Of a stretch of DNA of 12,187 nt, positions 1 to 5,461 are shown piece after piece. Source of the DNA: Thermocladium sp. UBA166 (GTDB lineage: Archaea; Thermoproteota; Thermoprotei; Thermoproteales; Thermocladiaceae); the NCBI GenBank assembly GCA_002508315.1, contig DAHE01000012.1:25661-37847 (forward strand), written 5' to 3'. Position numbers and translations under genes: made by a program. The notes under the pieces are model-generated. The model worked only from the letters and a program-made list of their open reading frames with translations, had not been told where the DNA came from and made no database searches. The stretch's first letter is position 1, and every line of letters starts with the position of its first letter.

Positions 1-240
1 CTGCGAATACTGATAGAGATAAAGAGGAACCCCATGAACCCCAATCAAATATCCAAGCTGCTTGGCCTGGGCTATAAGACCGTGATGTATCACCTAAACA
101 TACTTGAGAAGAGCGGGTTAATCAAGAGGCTGGGCAATAAGTATGGATCCCCGTACTACACGACTGAGGCCGTGGACGCCAATTGGGCCAAAATTATTAA
201 ATTGGCCGGGAAGCTTGGAATAGACGCTGGATGGGATTAA
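1..240 (+). CDS. Winged-helix (ArsR-like) transcriptional regulator, C-terminal part
   Basis: The reading frame is open from the first base, so the gene begins outside the window; the ATG at 34 is probably internal, because the residues before it (LRILIEIKRNP) look like helix 1 of a winged-helix domain. The visible 79 residues hold a classic helix-turn-helix (NQISKLLGLGYKTVMYHLNI) followed by the second-helix and wing pattern (EKSGLIKRLGNKYGSPYY) that is typical of ArsR-like DNA-binding domains. Its last 10 bases overlap the start of the membrane protein that follows, so the two are very probably co-transcribed and translationally coupled. Such regulator plus small membrane protein pairs are common in archaea, and the usual inference is that the membrane partner modulates or is controlled by the regulator. 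The ligand and targets cannot be told from the sequence. Confidence 0.8.
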   Translation: MRILIEIKRNPMNPNQISKLLGLGYKTVMYHLNILEKSGLIKRLGNKYGSPYYTTEAVDANWAKIIKLAGKLGIDAGWD

Positions 241-518
241 TAGACCTGGCAGTGGACACGGCCCTAATAGGCTGCCAAGCAATAATGTCGGGCCTGATAG
301 TTAGGAACTACTTCCACATATTCAAGCTAAAGGCACCGCTGAGCTTTGCCTTAGCCACGCTCTCACTCATACTGCTCGCCCACAGCATTACCATGTTCGT
401 GCTGGAGGCCGAACTATCCGGTTCCCTGGCCATGAAGGTCGTGGACCTCCCCTTCCTGGCCCTATGCATTCTGGACCTAATTGGAGTATGCATAATATAC
501 TATATATCTCGGATCTGA
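231..518 (+). CDS. Small three-helix membrane protein paired with the upstream winged-helix regulator
   Basis: This 95-residue protein is hydrophobic almost throughout. Predicted membrane segments lie at about residues 5-24, 37-59 and 70-92, with basic or polar joints (RNYFHIFKLK near 25-34, and LEAELSGS near 58-65). No catalytic motif is visible. The ATG at 231 lies inside the last codons of the regulator and gives a 10-base overlap in another frame. A later ATG at 285 would remove most of the first helix and is less likely. The arrangement recalls archaeal winged-helix plus small membrane protein modules (for example the DUF7521-type pairs of haloarchaea), but I cannot assign it to a family. 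A role as membrane-bound sensor or anchor for the regulator is inference. Confidence 0.7.
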   Translation: MGLIDLAVDTALIGCQAIMSGLIVRNYFHIFKLKAPLSFALATLSLILLAHSITMFVLEAELSGSLAMKVVDLPFLALCILDLIGVCIIYYISRI

Positions 519-548
519 TCTCCTTCCCGCCCCCAGCCGAGGTCTTAG

Positions 549-848
549 GAGTGGGATCTGATCATCAACGAGGAAAAAGTATCAAAAAACCATGAAAAGT
601 ACATTAAGATCCTCTCTTCAACGGTAGAGCTCTGGATCAGGGGGAGGGGGAGCGCATAATTGATGCCTCAGATCCTCGTAGCGAGCAAGCCTGAGAGATC
701 GTCCGTAACTGATTGGGTAAATCGTGCATCGAGTGCGTCCGCCCGTTACGAAACCATGGCTCTTGAAAAGGACTGGAATCGCATGACTGATGCTCTTCCG
801 TGGCGATCCATGATACGGGAGGAATATAATAAATTAAAATACATATAA
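549..848 (+). pseudogene. Unrecognised ORF interrupted by one in-frame stop, possible decayed gene
   Basis: One frame is open from 549 to 656, ends in TAA at 657-659, and continues in the same frame from TTG 660 / ATG 663 to the stop at 846-848. The first part reads like protein (EEKVSKNHEKYIKILSSTVE, WIRGRGSA) and so does the second (SVTDWVNRASSASARYETMA, then DALPWRSMIREEYNKLKYI). The first part has no normal start codon. The second could be a real 61-residue protein from ATG 663, with a purine-rich GGGGAGGGGGA at 641-651 as a distant ribosome site. Its arginine codons (CGT, CGC, CGA, CGG) differ from the AGG-rich neighbours, which suggests foreign origin or non-coding DNA. I do not recognise a family. 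It could be a remnant of a mobile or viral gene, a short intact gene, or chance. Confidence 0.3.
831..841 (+). promoter_or_regulatory. TATA box of the enolase-superfamily gene
   Basis: An A/T-rich element AAATTAAAATA is centred about 25 bp before the ATG at 861. That is the archaeal TATA-to-start distance, so the transcript would begin at or next to the start codon (leaderless). No Shine-Dalgarno sequence is present in front of the ATG. Confidence 0.6.
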
Positions 849-860
849 GTTCGGAAACCT

Positions 861-1970
861 ATGCGGCTGCGCAGGATAGAGCTTTACCACGTGGCTATGA
901 GGCTTAAATCGAGGTTCGAGACCAGCTTCGGCGCGTCCGTGGACAGGCATGGGATTCTGGTCAAGGCGTCCTTCGATGGGGGGTTGGAGGGGTGGGGGGA
1001 GGTCACTGCAGACGAGGGGCCGTGGTATAGCTACGAGACTGTTGGCACGGCGTGGCTGGCGTTGACGGAGTATATAGCGCCTATCCTCAGTAAGGTGGAG
1101 GTAACTGAGCCCCGCTCGTTCATTGATCTCTTGAATAGAGTGAGGGGGCACAACATGGCAAAGGCCGGCATTGAGGAGGCTGTGTGGGATGCATACGCCA
1201 AGTCGCTGGGTAAGCCTCTCCATGAATTGCTGGGAGGGGTAAGGGATAGAATAATGAGTGGGGTATCGGTGGGCATACAGGGCAGCGTTGATGAGCTCCT
1301 CAAGGTGATAGGGTCGTATCTCGAGGCTGGCTATAGGCGAGTTAAGATAAAGATAAAGCCGGGCTGGGACGTGGCCGTGGTGAAGCGCGTCAGGCAGGAG
1401 TACCCGGACGTGCCGCTTCAAGTTGATGCGAATGCTGCCTACTCCTTAAGCGATGCGGCTATCTTCAGGGAAATGGATGATTTGGGCCTCCTCTTGATAG
1501 AGCAACCGCTCGATTACGATGACTTGGTGGATCACGCCAAGCTACAGAGAGAGCTGAGGACGCCGGTTTGCTTGGATGAATCTATAAAGACCCCAGTGGA
1601 CGCGAGGAAGGCCTTCGAGCTGGGCTCCTGTAGGGTGATCAACATAAAGCCGGGCAGGGTTGGCGGGGTAACGAGCAGCGTGGCCATACATGACTTCTGC
1701 AAGCTTGCCGGCATGCCCGTCTGGATAGGGGGTATGCTGGAGACCGGGGTTGGCCGCGGCGTTCAGGTGGCGTTGGCCACCCTCCCCAACGTGAAGCTGC
1801 CCAACGACATAAGTGCGAGCGATAGATATTACGAGGAGGATATAACGGAACCTTGGGTCCTCAACAGGGATGGCACGATAAGCATCAGGAAGTCGCCCGG
1901 GATAGGGGTGGAGCCCATAGAGGAACGGCTGGCCAAGCACGTGGTTAAGCACGCATCGATAGAGCTGTAA
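861..1970 (+). CDS. Enolase-superfamily enzyme, o-succinylbenzoate synthase / N-acylamino acid racemase type
   Basis: The 369-residue length is normal for the muconate-lactonizing subgroup of the enolase superfamily. An N-terminal capping domain (about 1-125) is followed by a TIM barrel. The catalytic set is complete: the KxK motif K162-I-K164, metal ligands D189 (QVDAN), E214 (LLIEQP) and D239 (CLDES), and the second acid/base lysine K263 (NIKPGRVGG). The barrel ends with GGMLETGVGR. KxK plus lysine, rather than histidine, places it with OSBS, NSAR and dipeptide epimerases, not with mandelate racemase or sugar-acid dehydratases. The phrase YETVGTAW near residue 58 is typical of OSBS/NSAR proteins. 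The substrate is uncertain: it may make o-succinylbenzoate for menaquinone, or racemise an N-acyl amino acid. No other menaquinone gene is in the window. It has its own promoter and no SD. Confidence 0.85.
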   Translation: MRLRRIELYHVAMRLKSRFETSFGASVDRHGILVKASFDGGLEGWGEVTADEGPWYSYETVGTAWLALTEYIAPILSKVEVTEPRSFIDLLNRVRGHNMAKAGIEEAVWDAYAKSLGKPLHELLGGVRDRIMSGVSVGIQGSVDELLKVIGSYLEAGYRRVKIKIKPGWDVAVVKRVRQEYPDVPLQVDANAAYSLSDAAIFREMDDLGLLLIEQPLDYDDLVDHAKLQRELRTPVCLDESIKTPVDARKAFELGSCRVINIKPGRVGGVTSSVAIHDFCKLAGMPVWIGGMLETGVGRGVQVALATLPNVKLPNDISASDRYYEEDITEPWVLNRDGTISIRKSPGIGVEPIEERLAKHVVKHASIEL

Positions 1971-2097
1971 TTCGAGTTATTGTACGGCGAAAACTGGGCT
2001 TTTGGTTCTCCCTCGATGTGGATTTCCATTGCCTTAATTGGCTTGCCGACCGGCTTTCGTTGGTGGATCTTCATTTAATTATTTGTTTAAATATTTA

Positions 2098-2110
2098 CAC
2101 GTAATACGTG
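2098..2110. promoter_or_regulatory. Perfect palindrome upstream of the MFS transporter promoter
   Basis: CACGTA and TACGTG form a perfect inverted repeat around one central A. It sits about 35-40 bp upstream of the proposed TATA box of the transporter gene, inside an A/T-rich stretch with several other TATA-like runs (about 2072-2131). Position and symmetry suit a dimeric regulator. The regulator is unknown. Confidence 0.4.
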
Positions 2111-2139
2111 CGGGATTTGCAACATTATTTAAAGAAAAG

Positions 2140-2148
2140 TATTTAAAT
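2140..2148 (+). promoter_or_regulatory. TATA box of the MFS transporter gene
   Basis: TATTTAAAT is centred 26 bp before ATG 2170. A second similar run (ATTTAAA, about 2127-2133) lies further upstream. GGGGGAG at 2152-2158 could also act as a ribosome site for a transcript with a leader. Confidence 0.6.
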
Positions 2149-2169
2149 GCAGGGGGAGAAGCCATAATC

Positions 2170-3516
2170 ATGGGTGACAGCGACATCGCGGGTAATCCCC
2201 CCAAGGGCGAGGGAGGCAATTCACGCGCATCCAATACCGGAAACGTGTCCAGGGGCTCCAGTAAAAGCGAGCTGGCTCCCGCTAAGTTTCCATGGGGAGC
2301 CATAATAGCATTAGCGATGGGCATGCTGGTCTACGGCGTGGCCGAGAGTTACGGACCCGTAGCCGCCATAGGCGGCGTTATACCGTCAAATTACGCCTTC
2401 CTAGCCCTCAGCCTCCCATACGTGGCCGGGGGCTTCGGCGCCCTCCTCTCCGGCTACTTAACGGACGCCGTGGGGAGGAGGAATTCCTTCATGTTGACGG
2501 CAGCGATGATACTGGCCGGCATTATAATATACGTGCTGGCCGGCACCAACGTTGCAGCCCTAGTGGTATCGTTCGTCCTGATAGGAATGGCTGCAATAGG
2601 ACTAGAAACTCCTGTCCTCTCCATAATAGCGGAAACAGTGCCCGCCAAGTGGCGTGGAAACATGGAGGTAATAGTCCAAAACTTCGGCAATTTAGGCGTG
2701 GCGATAGTATTCATACCCCTCCTGCTCGGCTTCAGCGCGGCGCAGCAGGAGGTAGCAATAGCGCTGCTGTTCCTGGCCCCGCTGGCCGCGCTGGTAATGG
2801 GTTACTTCATGGTGGAGGAGACCCTACCGTGGAGGGCGGCGACTGGTAAGGCGAACATGGATGCAGCGAATGCTTGGAAGGCCGTGGACGGGGACGCGGA
2901 GCCGGTAGCACCCACCATGAGCATGCCCCTCAGATTCCTAATAATAACGCTGATAGGAATAGTGCAAGACGTCGCGTTCGTCTACATAACATACGACCTA
3001 GGATTCCTATACTTCTCCAGCAGCTTGGCCAGCGAGATACCGTTGATTGGAGGATTGATAATGGTGGTGGTTGGAATAGCCTTCGGGCTAGCCGCGGTCC
3101 ACAGGGCATCTAGAAAAACAGTATCGCTTGCCTCATACGGAGCCCTAGCTGCGCTATGGGCTGTTCTCTGGGCCTATGAAGCCATAACTAGGGATGTTGC
3201 CAGCAACACTCTGCTCTTCCTCACGGCGTTGCTATTCATACCTGTGGAGACGACTTGGGGAGTCAGGGCGATGCTGGAGCCGGAGGTGTTCCCGACCCAG
3301 AAGAGGGGAAAGTACGTATCCTACGCGAGGACATTGGTTTGGATAGTAGCTGGAACCATCACTGGGCTACTCTCCTTCTACGTCATGTCATTCAACGCGG
3401 AGGCGGCCACCGTGATGGCGATATTCCTGGTCGGGCTCGCCATGACGATGCTGTGGTACTTCAAGGGATTCGAGACTAATAAGAAGAGCCTAGTAGGACA
3501 CGACATAGCTCAATGA
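2170..3516 (+). CDS. Major facilitator superfamily transporter, sugar-porter/metabolite type
   Basis: I choose ATG 2170 (448 residues) over the longer frame from 2038. The upstream part would run through A/T-rich promoter DNA, while 2170 lies 26 bp after a TATA box. Residues 1-38 are hydrophilic and rich in Gly, Ser and Asn. About 12 hydrophobic segments follow. MFS motif A is clear in the loop after helix 2 (G95-YLTDAVGRR-104). Each half carries the related E-x-P-x-RG signature: AETVPAKWRG (154-163) and PEVFPTQKRG (371-380), the second resembling the PE(I/V)FP..RG signature of sugar porters. A hydrophilic central loop (about 215-250) separates the halves. The protein would move a small solute across the cell membrane by proton symport or uniport; the substrate is unknown. 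The preceding enolase-family gene is 199 bp upstream with a separate promoter, so a shared pathway is possible but not shown. Confidence 0.88.
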   Translation: MGDSDIAGNPPKGEGGNSRASNTGNVSRGSSKSELAPAKFPWGAIIALAMGMLVYGVAESYGPVAAIGGVIPSNYAFLALSLPYVAGGFGALLSGYLTDAVGRRNSFMLTAAMILAGIIIYVLAGTNVAALVVSFVLIGMAAIGLETPVLSIIAETVPAKWRGNMEVIVQNFGNLGVAIVFIPLLLGFSAAQQEVAIALLFLAPLAALVMGYFMVEETLPWRAATGKANMDAANAWKAVDGDAEPVAPTMSMPLRFLIITLIGIVQDVAFVYITYDLGFLYFSSSLASEIPLIGGLIMVVVGIAFGLAAVHRASRKTVSLASYGALAALWAVLWAYEAITRDVASNTLLFLTALLFIPVETTWGVRAMLEPEVFPTQKRGKYVSYARTLVWIVAGTITGLLSFYVMSFNAEAATVMAIFLVGLAMTMLWYFKGFETNKKSLVGHDIAQ

Positions 3517-3645
3517 TTACGGGCCCCAAAAGCCCTCATTAAAATAACCCCCTCTCCCTCCTCCCTCCCTTCTCAAACACCCCTTCCCCGATTGAGTAGG
3601 GCAGGGGGTAAAATTAAAAAACATTGAAATCTACGGTAGGGAGGA
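3517..3645. terminator. Polypyrimidine tract after the MFS gene, possible transcription terminator
   Basis: After the stop, a weak four-pair hairpin (GGGC...GCCC near 3521-3535) is followed by an unbroken C/T tract at 3548-3574. Archaeal terminators are usually T-rich pyrimidine runs; this one is C-rich, so the call is tentative. The tRNA promoter lies at the right end of the same gap. Confidence 0.3.
3610..3621 (+). promoter_or_regulatory. TATA box of the tRNA gene
   Basis: AAAATTAAAAAA is centred about 30 bp before the first base of the mature tRNA. That suits transcription starting a few bases upstream of the 5' end, followed by RNase P trimming. Confidence 0.5.
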
Positions 3646-3719
3646 GGGCCCGTGGCTTAGCCAGGTGGAGCGGCCGGCTCATAACCGGTAGGCCCCGGGT
3701 TCAAATCCCGGCGGGCCCA
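3646..3719 (+). tRNA. tRNA with CAU anticodon (elongator Met or Ile2)
   Basis: The cloverleaf folds without an intron. The acceptor stem is GGGCCCG/CGGGCCC (seven pairs) with discriminator A at 3719. The D arm is GCTT/GAGC with a G-T pair. The anticodon stem GCCGG/CCGGT closes loop CTCATAA with anticodon CAT at 3680-3682. The variable loop is five bases, and the T arm is CCGGG-TTCAAAT-CCCGG. CCA is not encoded. It is not the initiator: archaeal initiators have an A1-U72 pair and three G-C pairs next to the anticodon loop. G1-C72, G2-C71 and A73 fit tRNA-Ile2, whose C34 becomes agmatidine through TiaS, but they also fit elongator Met, and I cannot separate the two by eye. Confidence 0.93.
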
Positions 3720-3797
3720 TTATTCTAATGGGATAGCATCAGCAATTCAACCCGGCGACTCAAACATACGAGAGAGACAGGGGGAGGAGAGCGCCTT

Positions 3798-3830
3798 TGT
3801 TTTAACCTAATCGGGGATTGACGAGACGGA
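3798..3830. repeat. Dispersed repeat, copy A
   Basis: This 33-bp unit matches 5462-5493 in 31 aligned columns, with one substitution and one extra A here. It begins TGTTTTAACCTAATCGGGGA and ends ACGAGACGGA. The 5' part looks like a crenarchaeal CRISPR repeat (GTTTTAAC...GGGGATTGA), but no array surrounds it. Read as protein on the plus strand, both copies give SGI(D/E)ETE(N/D)P, so the shared unit may instead be the 3' end of a lost gene. In this copy GGGGATT (3813-3819) can also pair with AATCCCC (3832-3838) around a 12-base loop. Confidence 0.65.
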
Positions 3831-3916
3831 AAATCCCCGCGGGGGCGGTGCAGTTAATCGAGCATAAACGGCTCCGCATAGGTAATGGTAATAATTAATG
3901 ATAGGAAAAGGACAAA

Positions 3917-3947
3917 CCTCGCCCTTTAGGGCGGGGGAGGAGGTCAG
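3917..3947 (+). mobile_element. Hairpin resembling the right end / omega-RNA end of an IS605-type TnpB element, without tnpB
   Basis: Bases 3917-3924 (CCTCGCCC) pair with 3929-3936 (GGGCGGGG) in an eight-pair stem, one of them G-T, closed by a TTTA tetraloop. The stem is followed directly by GAGGAGGTCAG. A GC-rich hairpin followed by GGAGGWNGTCA is what I know from right ends of archaeal and bacterial IS200/IS605 and IS1341-type elements, where it forms the 3' end of the omega RNA scaffold and the bases after it act as guide. No TnpA or TnpB ORF, zinc-ribbon motif or left end is visible within the window. The best reading is a relic or orphan scaffold. An ordinary terminator-like hairpin is the alternative. 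Confidence 0.45.
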
Positions 3948-3987
3948 TTGAATTGCTGCCTATTCCATGATTCAGATGGGGTTGGCT

Positions 3988-4140
3988 TCACGCAGTTGCC
4001 TTGGCTAGCACGGGGCATCCAGCGCCATCGTTGGAGCAGTACTGTTGGTAGTACTTGGCCCGCACGGCTCGCCAATCCTCTGGAGGGAGAAAGGCGCACC
4101 TATCCCCATCAACGGTATGCACGTAGAACGCGCACTTCAT
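3988..4140 (-). CDS. Small cysteine-rich protein (50 residues), likely metal-binding
   Basis: Reading the minus strand from ATG 4140, this short ORF begins MKCAFYVHTVDGDRCAFLPP, continues EDWRAVRAKYYQQYCSNDGA, then GCPVLAKATA and stop. It has four cysteines (C3, C15, C35, C42); a fifth Cys codon lies just upstream of the ATG in the same frame. The spacing, with a YC...CP pair at the end, resembles small crenarchaeal four-cysteine proteins thought to bind zinc or an iron-sulfur cluster, but I cannot name the family. It starts 27 bp after the stop of the dehydrogenase gene on the same strand and in the same frame, so it is probably co-transcribed. No Shine-Dalgarno sequence is visible. The protein-like composition argues for a real gene; expression is not shown. 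Confidence 0.6.
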   Translation of the reverse strand: MKCAFYVHTVDGDRCAFLPPEDWRAVRAKYYQQYCSNDGAGCPVLAKATA

Positions 4141-4167
4141 GCAGTAACCGGGGGATACCCGCTTTAA

Positions 4168-5052
4168 TTAATGTATCGAGGGACGCGATAGATCCTCGTA
4201 CACCTTTATCAAGGCTTGGGTACCCTTATCGCCGAGCCCCTTGGCCACGAGTGACTCATATAGTTGAAGCAGTATGCTGGAGCCCGGGAGCGGTGCGTGT
4301 ATCCTGCTCGCCAAATCCATGACGTACCGCAAATCCTTCCTTAGGTGGGCTGCCTTGAAGCCCGGCTCCAGGTCCCCCTTCATTATCTTAGGCAGGTAGT
4401 ATTGAACAGTGAATGAATTCGCGGCCCCCGAGCTCAGCACCGTCAAGAGCGCCTCATCGCTGACGCCGGCGCCTCGGGCTAGGGTGAGCGCCTCGGCCAC
4501 CGCCATCATATCGATCCCAACCACTATCTGATTGCACAGCTTAAGCAATTGGCCTGACCCAACGTCGCCGCCGTACACTATTACCTTACCCATGGCCTCC
4601 AGCACGGGCTTCACCACCTCGAACGCCTCCCTCCGTCCCCCCACCATTATTGTGAGGGTGCCGTCCCGCGCGCCCTTATCCCCGCCCGTCACGGGGGCGT
4701 CCAGGAACTCGATGCCTACCTTAGCCAAGCGGGCCGCGAAGGTCTTGGCGTGCTCCGGCGAATTGGTGCTCATATCGATGAATATCAAGCCCCCCCGCGC
4801 GCCCTCCACGACCCCTCCAGGACCGAACAGTATTGCCTCCACATCGGGGGCGTCCGTCACCATTCCTATCACTACGTCGGATGAACGCGCCACCTCACTT
4901 GGAGATGATGCTATGGGGATCCCCATCTCCGCCAGCGGCTCTGCCTTGCTTTTAGTCCTGTTATAGACCGTCAAGGGAAAGCCCTTCCTGGCTATGTTGG
5001 TAGCCATGGGTAAACCCATTATGCCTAACCCTATGAAGCCGACCCTCAACAT
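4168..5052 (-). CDS. Beta-hydroxyacid dehydrogenase (3-hydroxyisobutyrate dehydrogenase / tartronate semialdehyde reductase family)
   Basis: The 294 residues match the family length. The N-terminal Rossmann domain starts with GLGIMGLPMA (8-17). N31-R32-T33 after the second strand suggests preference for NADP(H). The substrate motif DAPVTGGDKGARDGTLTIMV spans 118-137. The catalytic lysine is K171 in GQLLKLCNQ (167-175), with N174 following. The C-terminal helical domain includes FKAAHLRKDLRYV (232-244). Such enzymes reduce or oxidise small beta-hydroxyacids (hydroxyisobutyrate, tartronate semialdehyde, succinic semialdehyde or glyoxylate); the exact substrate cannot be read. ATG 5052 has both a TATA box about 25 bp upstream and GGAGGTG at 5064-5070. 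The next codon, TTG, is an alternative start. The gene lies 36 bp after cutA and 27 bp before the small cysteine-rich ORF. Confidence 0.88.
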   Translation of the reverse strand: MLRVGFIGLGIMGLPMATNIARKGFPLTVYNRTKSKAEPLAEMGIPIASSPSEVARSSDVVIGMVTDAPDVEAILFGPGGVVEGARGGLIFIDMSTNSPEHAKTFAARLAKVGIEFLDAPVTGGDKGARDGTLTIMVGGRREAFEVVKPVLEAMGKVIVYGGDVGSGQLLKLCNQIVVGIDMMAVAEALTLARGAGVSDEALLTVLSSGAANSFTVQYYLPKIMKGDLEPGFKAAHLRKDLRYVMDLASRIHAPLPGSSILLQLYESLVAKGLGDKGTQALIKVYEDLSRPSIH

Positions 5053-5070
5053 TGCAAGCCACGCACCTCC

Positions 5071-5083
5071 AGCATTTAAGAAC
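5071..5083 (-). promoter_or_regulatory. TATA box of the hydroxyacid dehydrogenase gene
   Basis: On the minus strand the element reads GTTCTTAAATGCT and is centred 25 bp before ATG 5052. It overlaps the space just downstream of the cutA stop, so the dehydrogenase can be transcribed independently of cutA. Confidence 0.5.
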
Positions 5084-5088
5084 TTGCC

Positions 5089-5436
5089 TCAATCAACGAC
5101 GGACCTATTGCTCGACTCCCCCCTCCCATCCACGCTTTCCTCGATCCACCTCAGGTAATCCTCATTGCCCGCTATTATGGGCATTGCTATTATCTCGGGG
5201 ACCTCGTATGTGTGCAATTCCCTTACCCGCCTCACCAAGCGATCCAGGGCCGACCTAGTCGTCTTTATGATCAACAGCACCTCCTCGTCCTCCTCGACAT
5301 TGCCCTTCCATCTATATATGCTCTTAACTCCCCTCACCACGTTGACGCAGGCAGCCAATCCCTCCTCGACCAGGACCCGCCCAATCCTCATCCCCTCATC
5401 CTCGGGCGCAGTCACGTTAACCAACACGTAATCCAT
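5089..5436 (-). CDS. cutA: CutA divalent-cation tolerance protein
   Basis: I choose ATG 5436, giving 115 residues that begin MDYVLVNVTAPEDEG, as in CutA proteins (about 100-115 residues). The longer frame from 5520 would add 28 residues without similarity and would run through repeat B. Diagnostic segments are LAACVNVVRGVKSIYRWKG (about 27-45), EEDEEVLLIIKT (about 48-59) and ELHTYEVPEIIAMPI (about 73-87), followed by YLRWIEES. CutA forms a very stable ferredoxin-like trimer linked to tolerance of copper and other divalent metals; its exact activity is unsettled. The last 15 or so residues are polar and poorly conserved. The gene lies upstream of the hydroxyacid dehydrogenase on the same strand. 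Its TATA box lies inside repeat B. Confidence 0.93.
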   Translation of the reverse strand: MDYVLVNVTAPEDEGMRIGRVLVEEGLAACVNVVRGVKSIYRWKGNVEEDEEVLLIIKTTRSALDRLVRRVRELHTYEVPEIIAMPIIAGNEDYLRWIEESVDGRGESSNRSVVD

Positions 5437-5445
5437 GAGGGAGAG

Positions 5446-5457
5446 TTGAGGAGACGG
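5446..5457. repeat. Short direct repeat, start-proximal copy, in the cutA promoter
   Basis: TTGAGGAGACGG here is repeated exactly at 5481-5492, 35 bp away. The two copies lie on either side of the cutA TATA box (5463-5470). This copy covers the expected transcription start region. It could be one half of an operator, or a partial duplication of the repeat unit. Confidence 0.45.
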
Positions 5458-5461
5458 GCCC

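Larger units (their letters stand above)
519..860. other. 342-bp stretch without a convincing gene
   Basis: The stretch begins just after the membrane protein stop and ends at the start of the enolase-family gene. It contains a 10-bp direct repeat GGATCTGATC (511-520 and 554-563), an ORF interrupted by one stop (listed separately) and, at its right end, the promoter of the next gene. I see no RNA gene, no stable hairpin and no CRISPR-like repeat in it. Confidence 0.6.
3720..3987. other. 268-bp non-coding stretch next to the tRNA, with relics of a mobile element
   Basis: No intact gene is present. The stretch holds one copy of a dispersed repeat (3798-3830), a short GC palindrome (CCCCGCGGGG at 3835-3844), an A/T-rich part (3885-3916) and a strong hairpin at 3917-3936 that resembles an IS605-family right end. 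The DNA next to the 3' end of a tRNA is a common site of integration, which fits the presence of relics here. Confidence 0.5.

Noticed and set aside
834..1421. 195-residue ORF on the minus strand
   Set aside because: It lies antisense to the enolase-family gene, whose catalytic motifs are complete; the antisense protein is rich in Pro, His and Arg and has no recognisable domain.
2038..2169. Extended N-terminus of the MFS transporter
   Set aside because: The sequence is A/T-rich promoter DNA with the palindrome and TATA boxes; the ATG at 2170 has the right promoter spacing.
2292..2849. 185-residue Arg/Gly-rich ORF on the plus strand
   Set aside because: It is an alternative frame of the MFS transporter, with composition typical of a shadow frame.
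3746..3757. TTCAACCCGGCG, similar to the 3' half of the nearby tRNA T arm (3700-3713), as a possible att remnant
   Set aside because: The match requires a two-base gap and is only 12 bases long; no second element end or integrase is visible.
3720..3916. C/D box small RNA
   Set aside because: I looked for paired RTGATGA and CTGA boxes at proper spacing in this and the other intergenic regions and found none.
3948..4322. 124-residue plus-strand ORF after the hairpin
   Set aside because: It overlaps the small cysteine-rich ORF and the C-terminus of the dehydrogenase on the other strand, and has no recognisable motif. It starts at TTG/ATG-poor sequence just after the hairpin.
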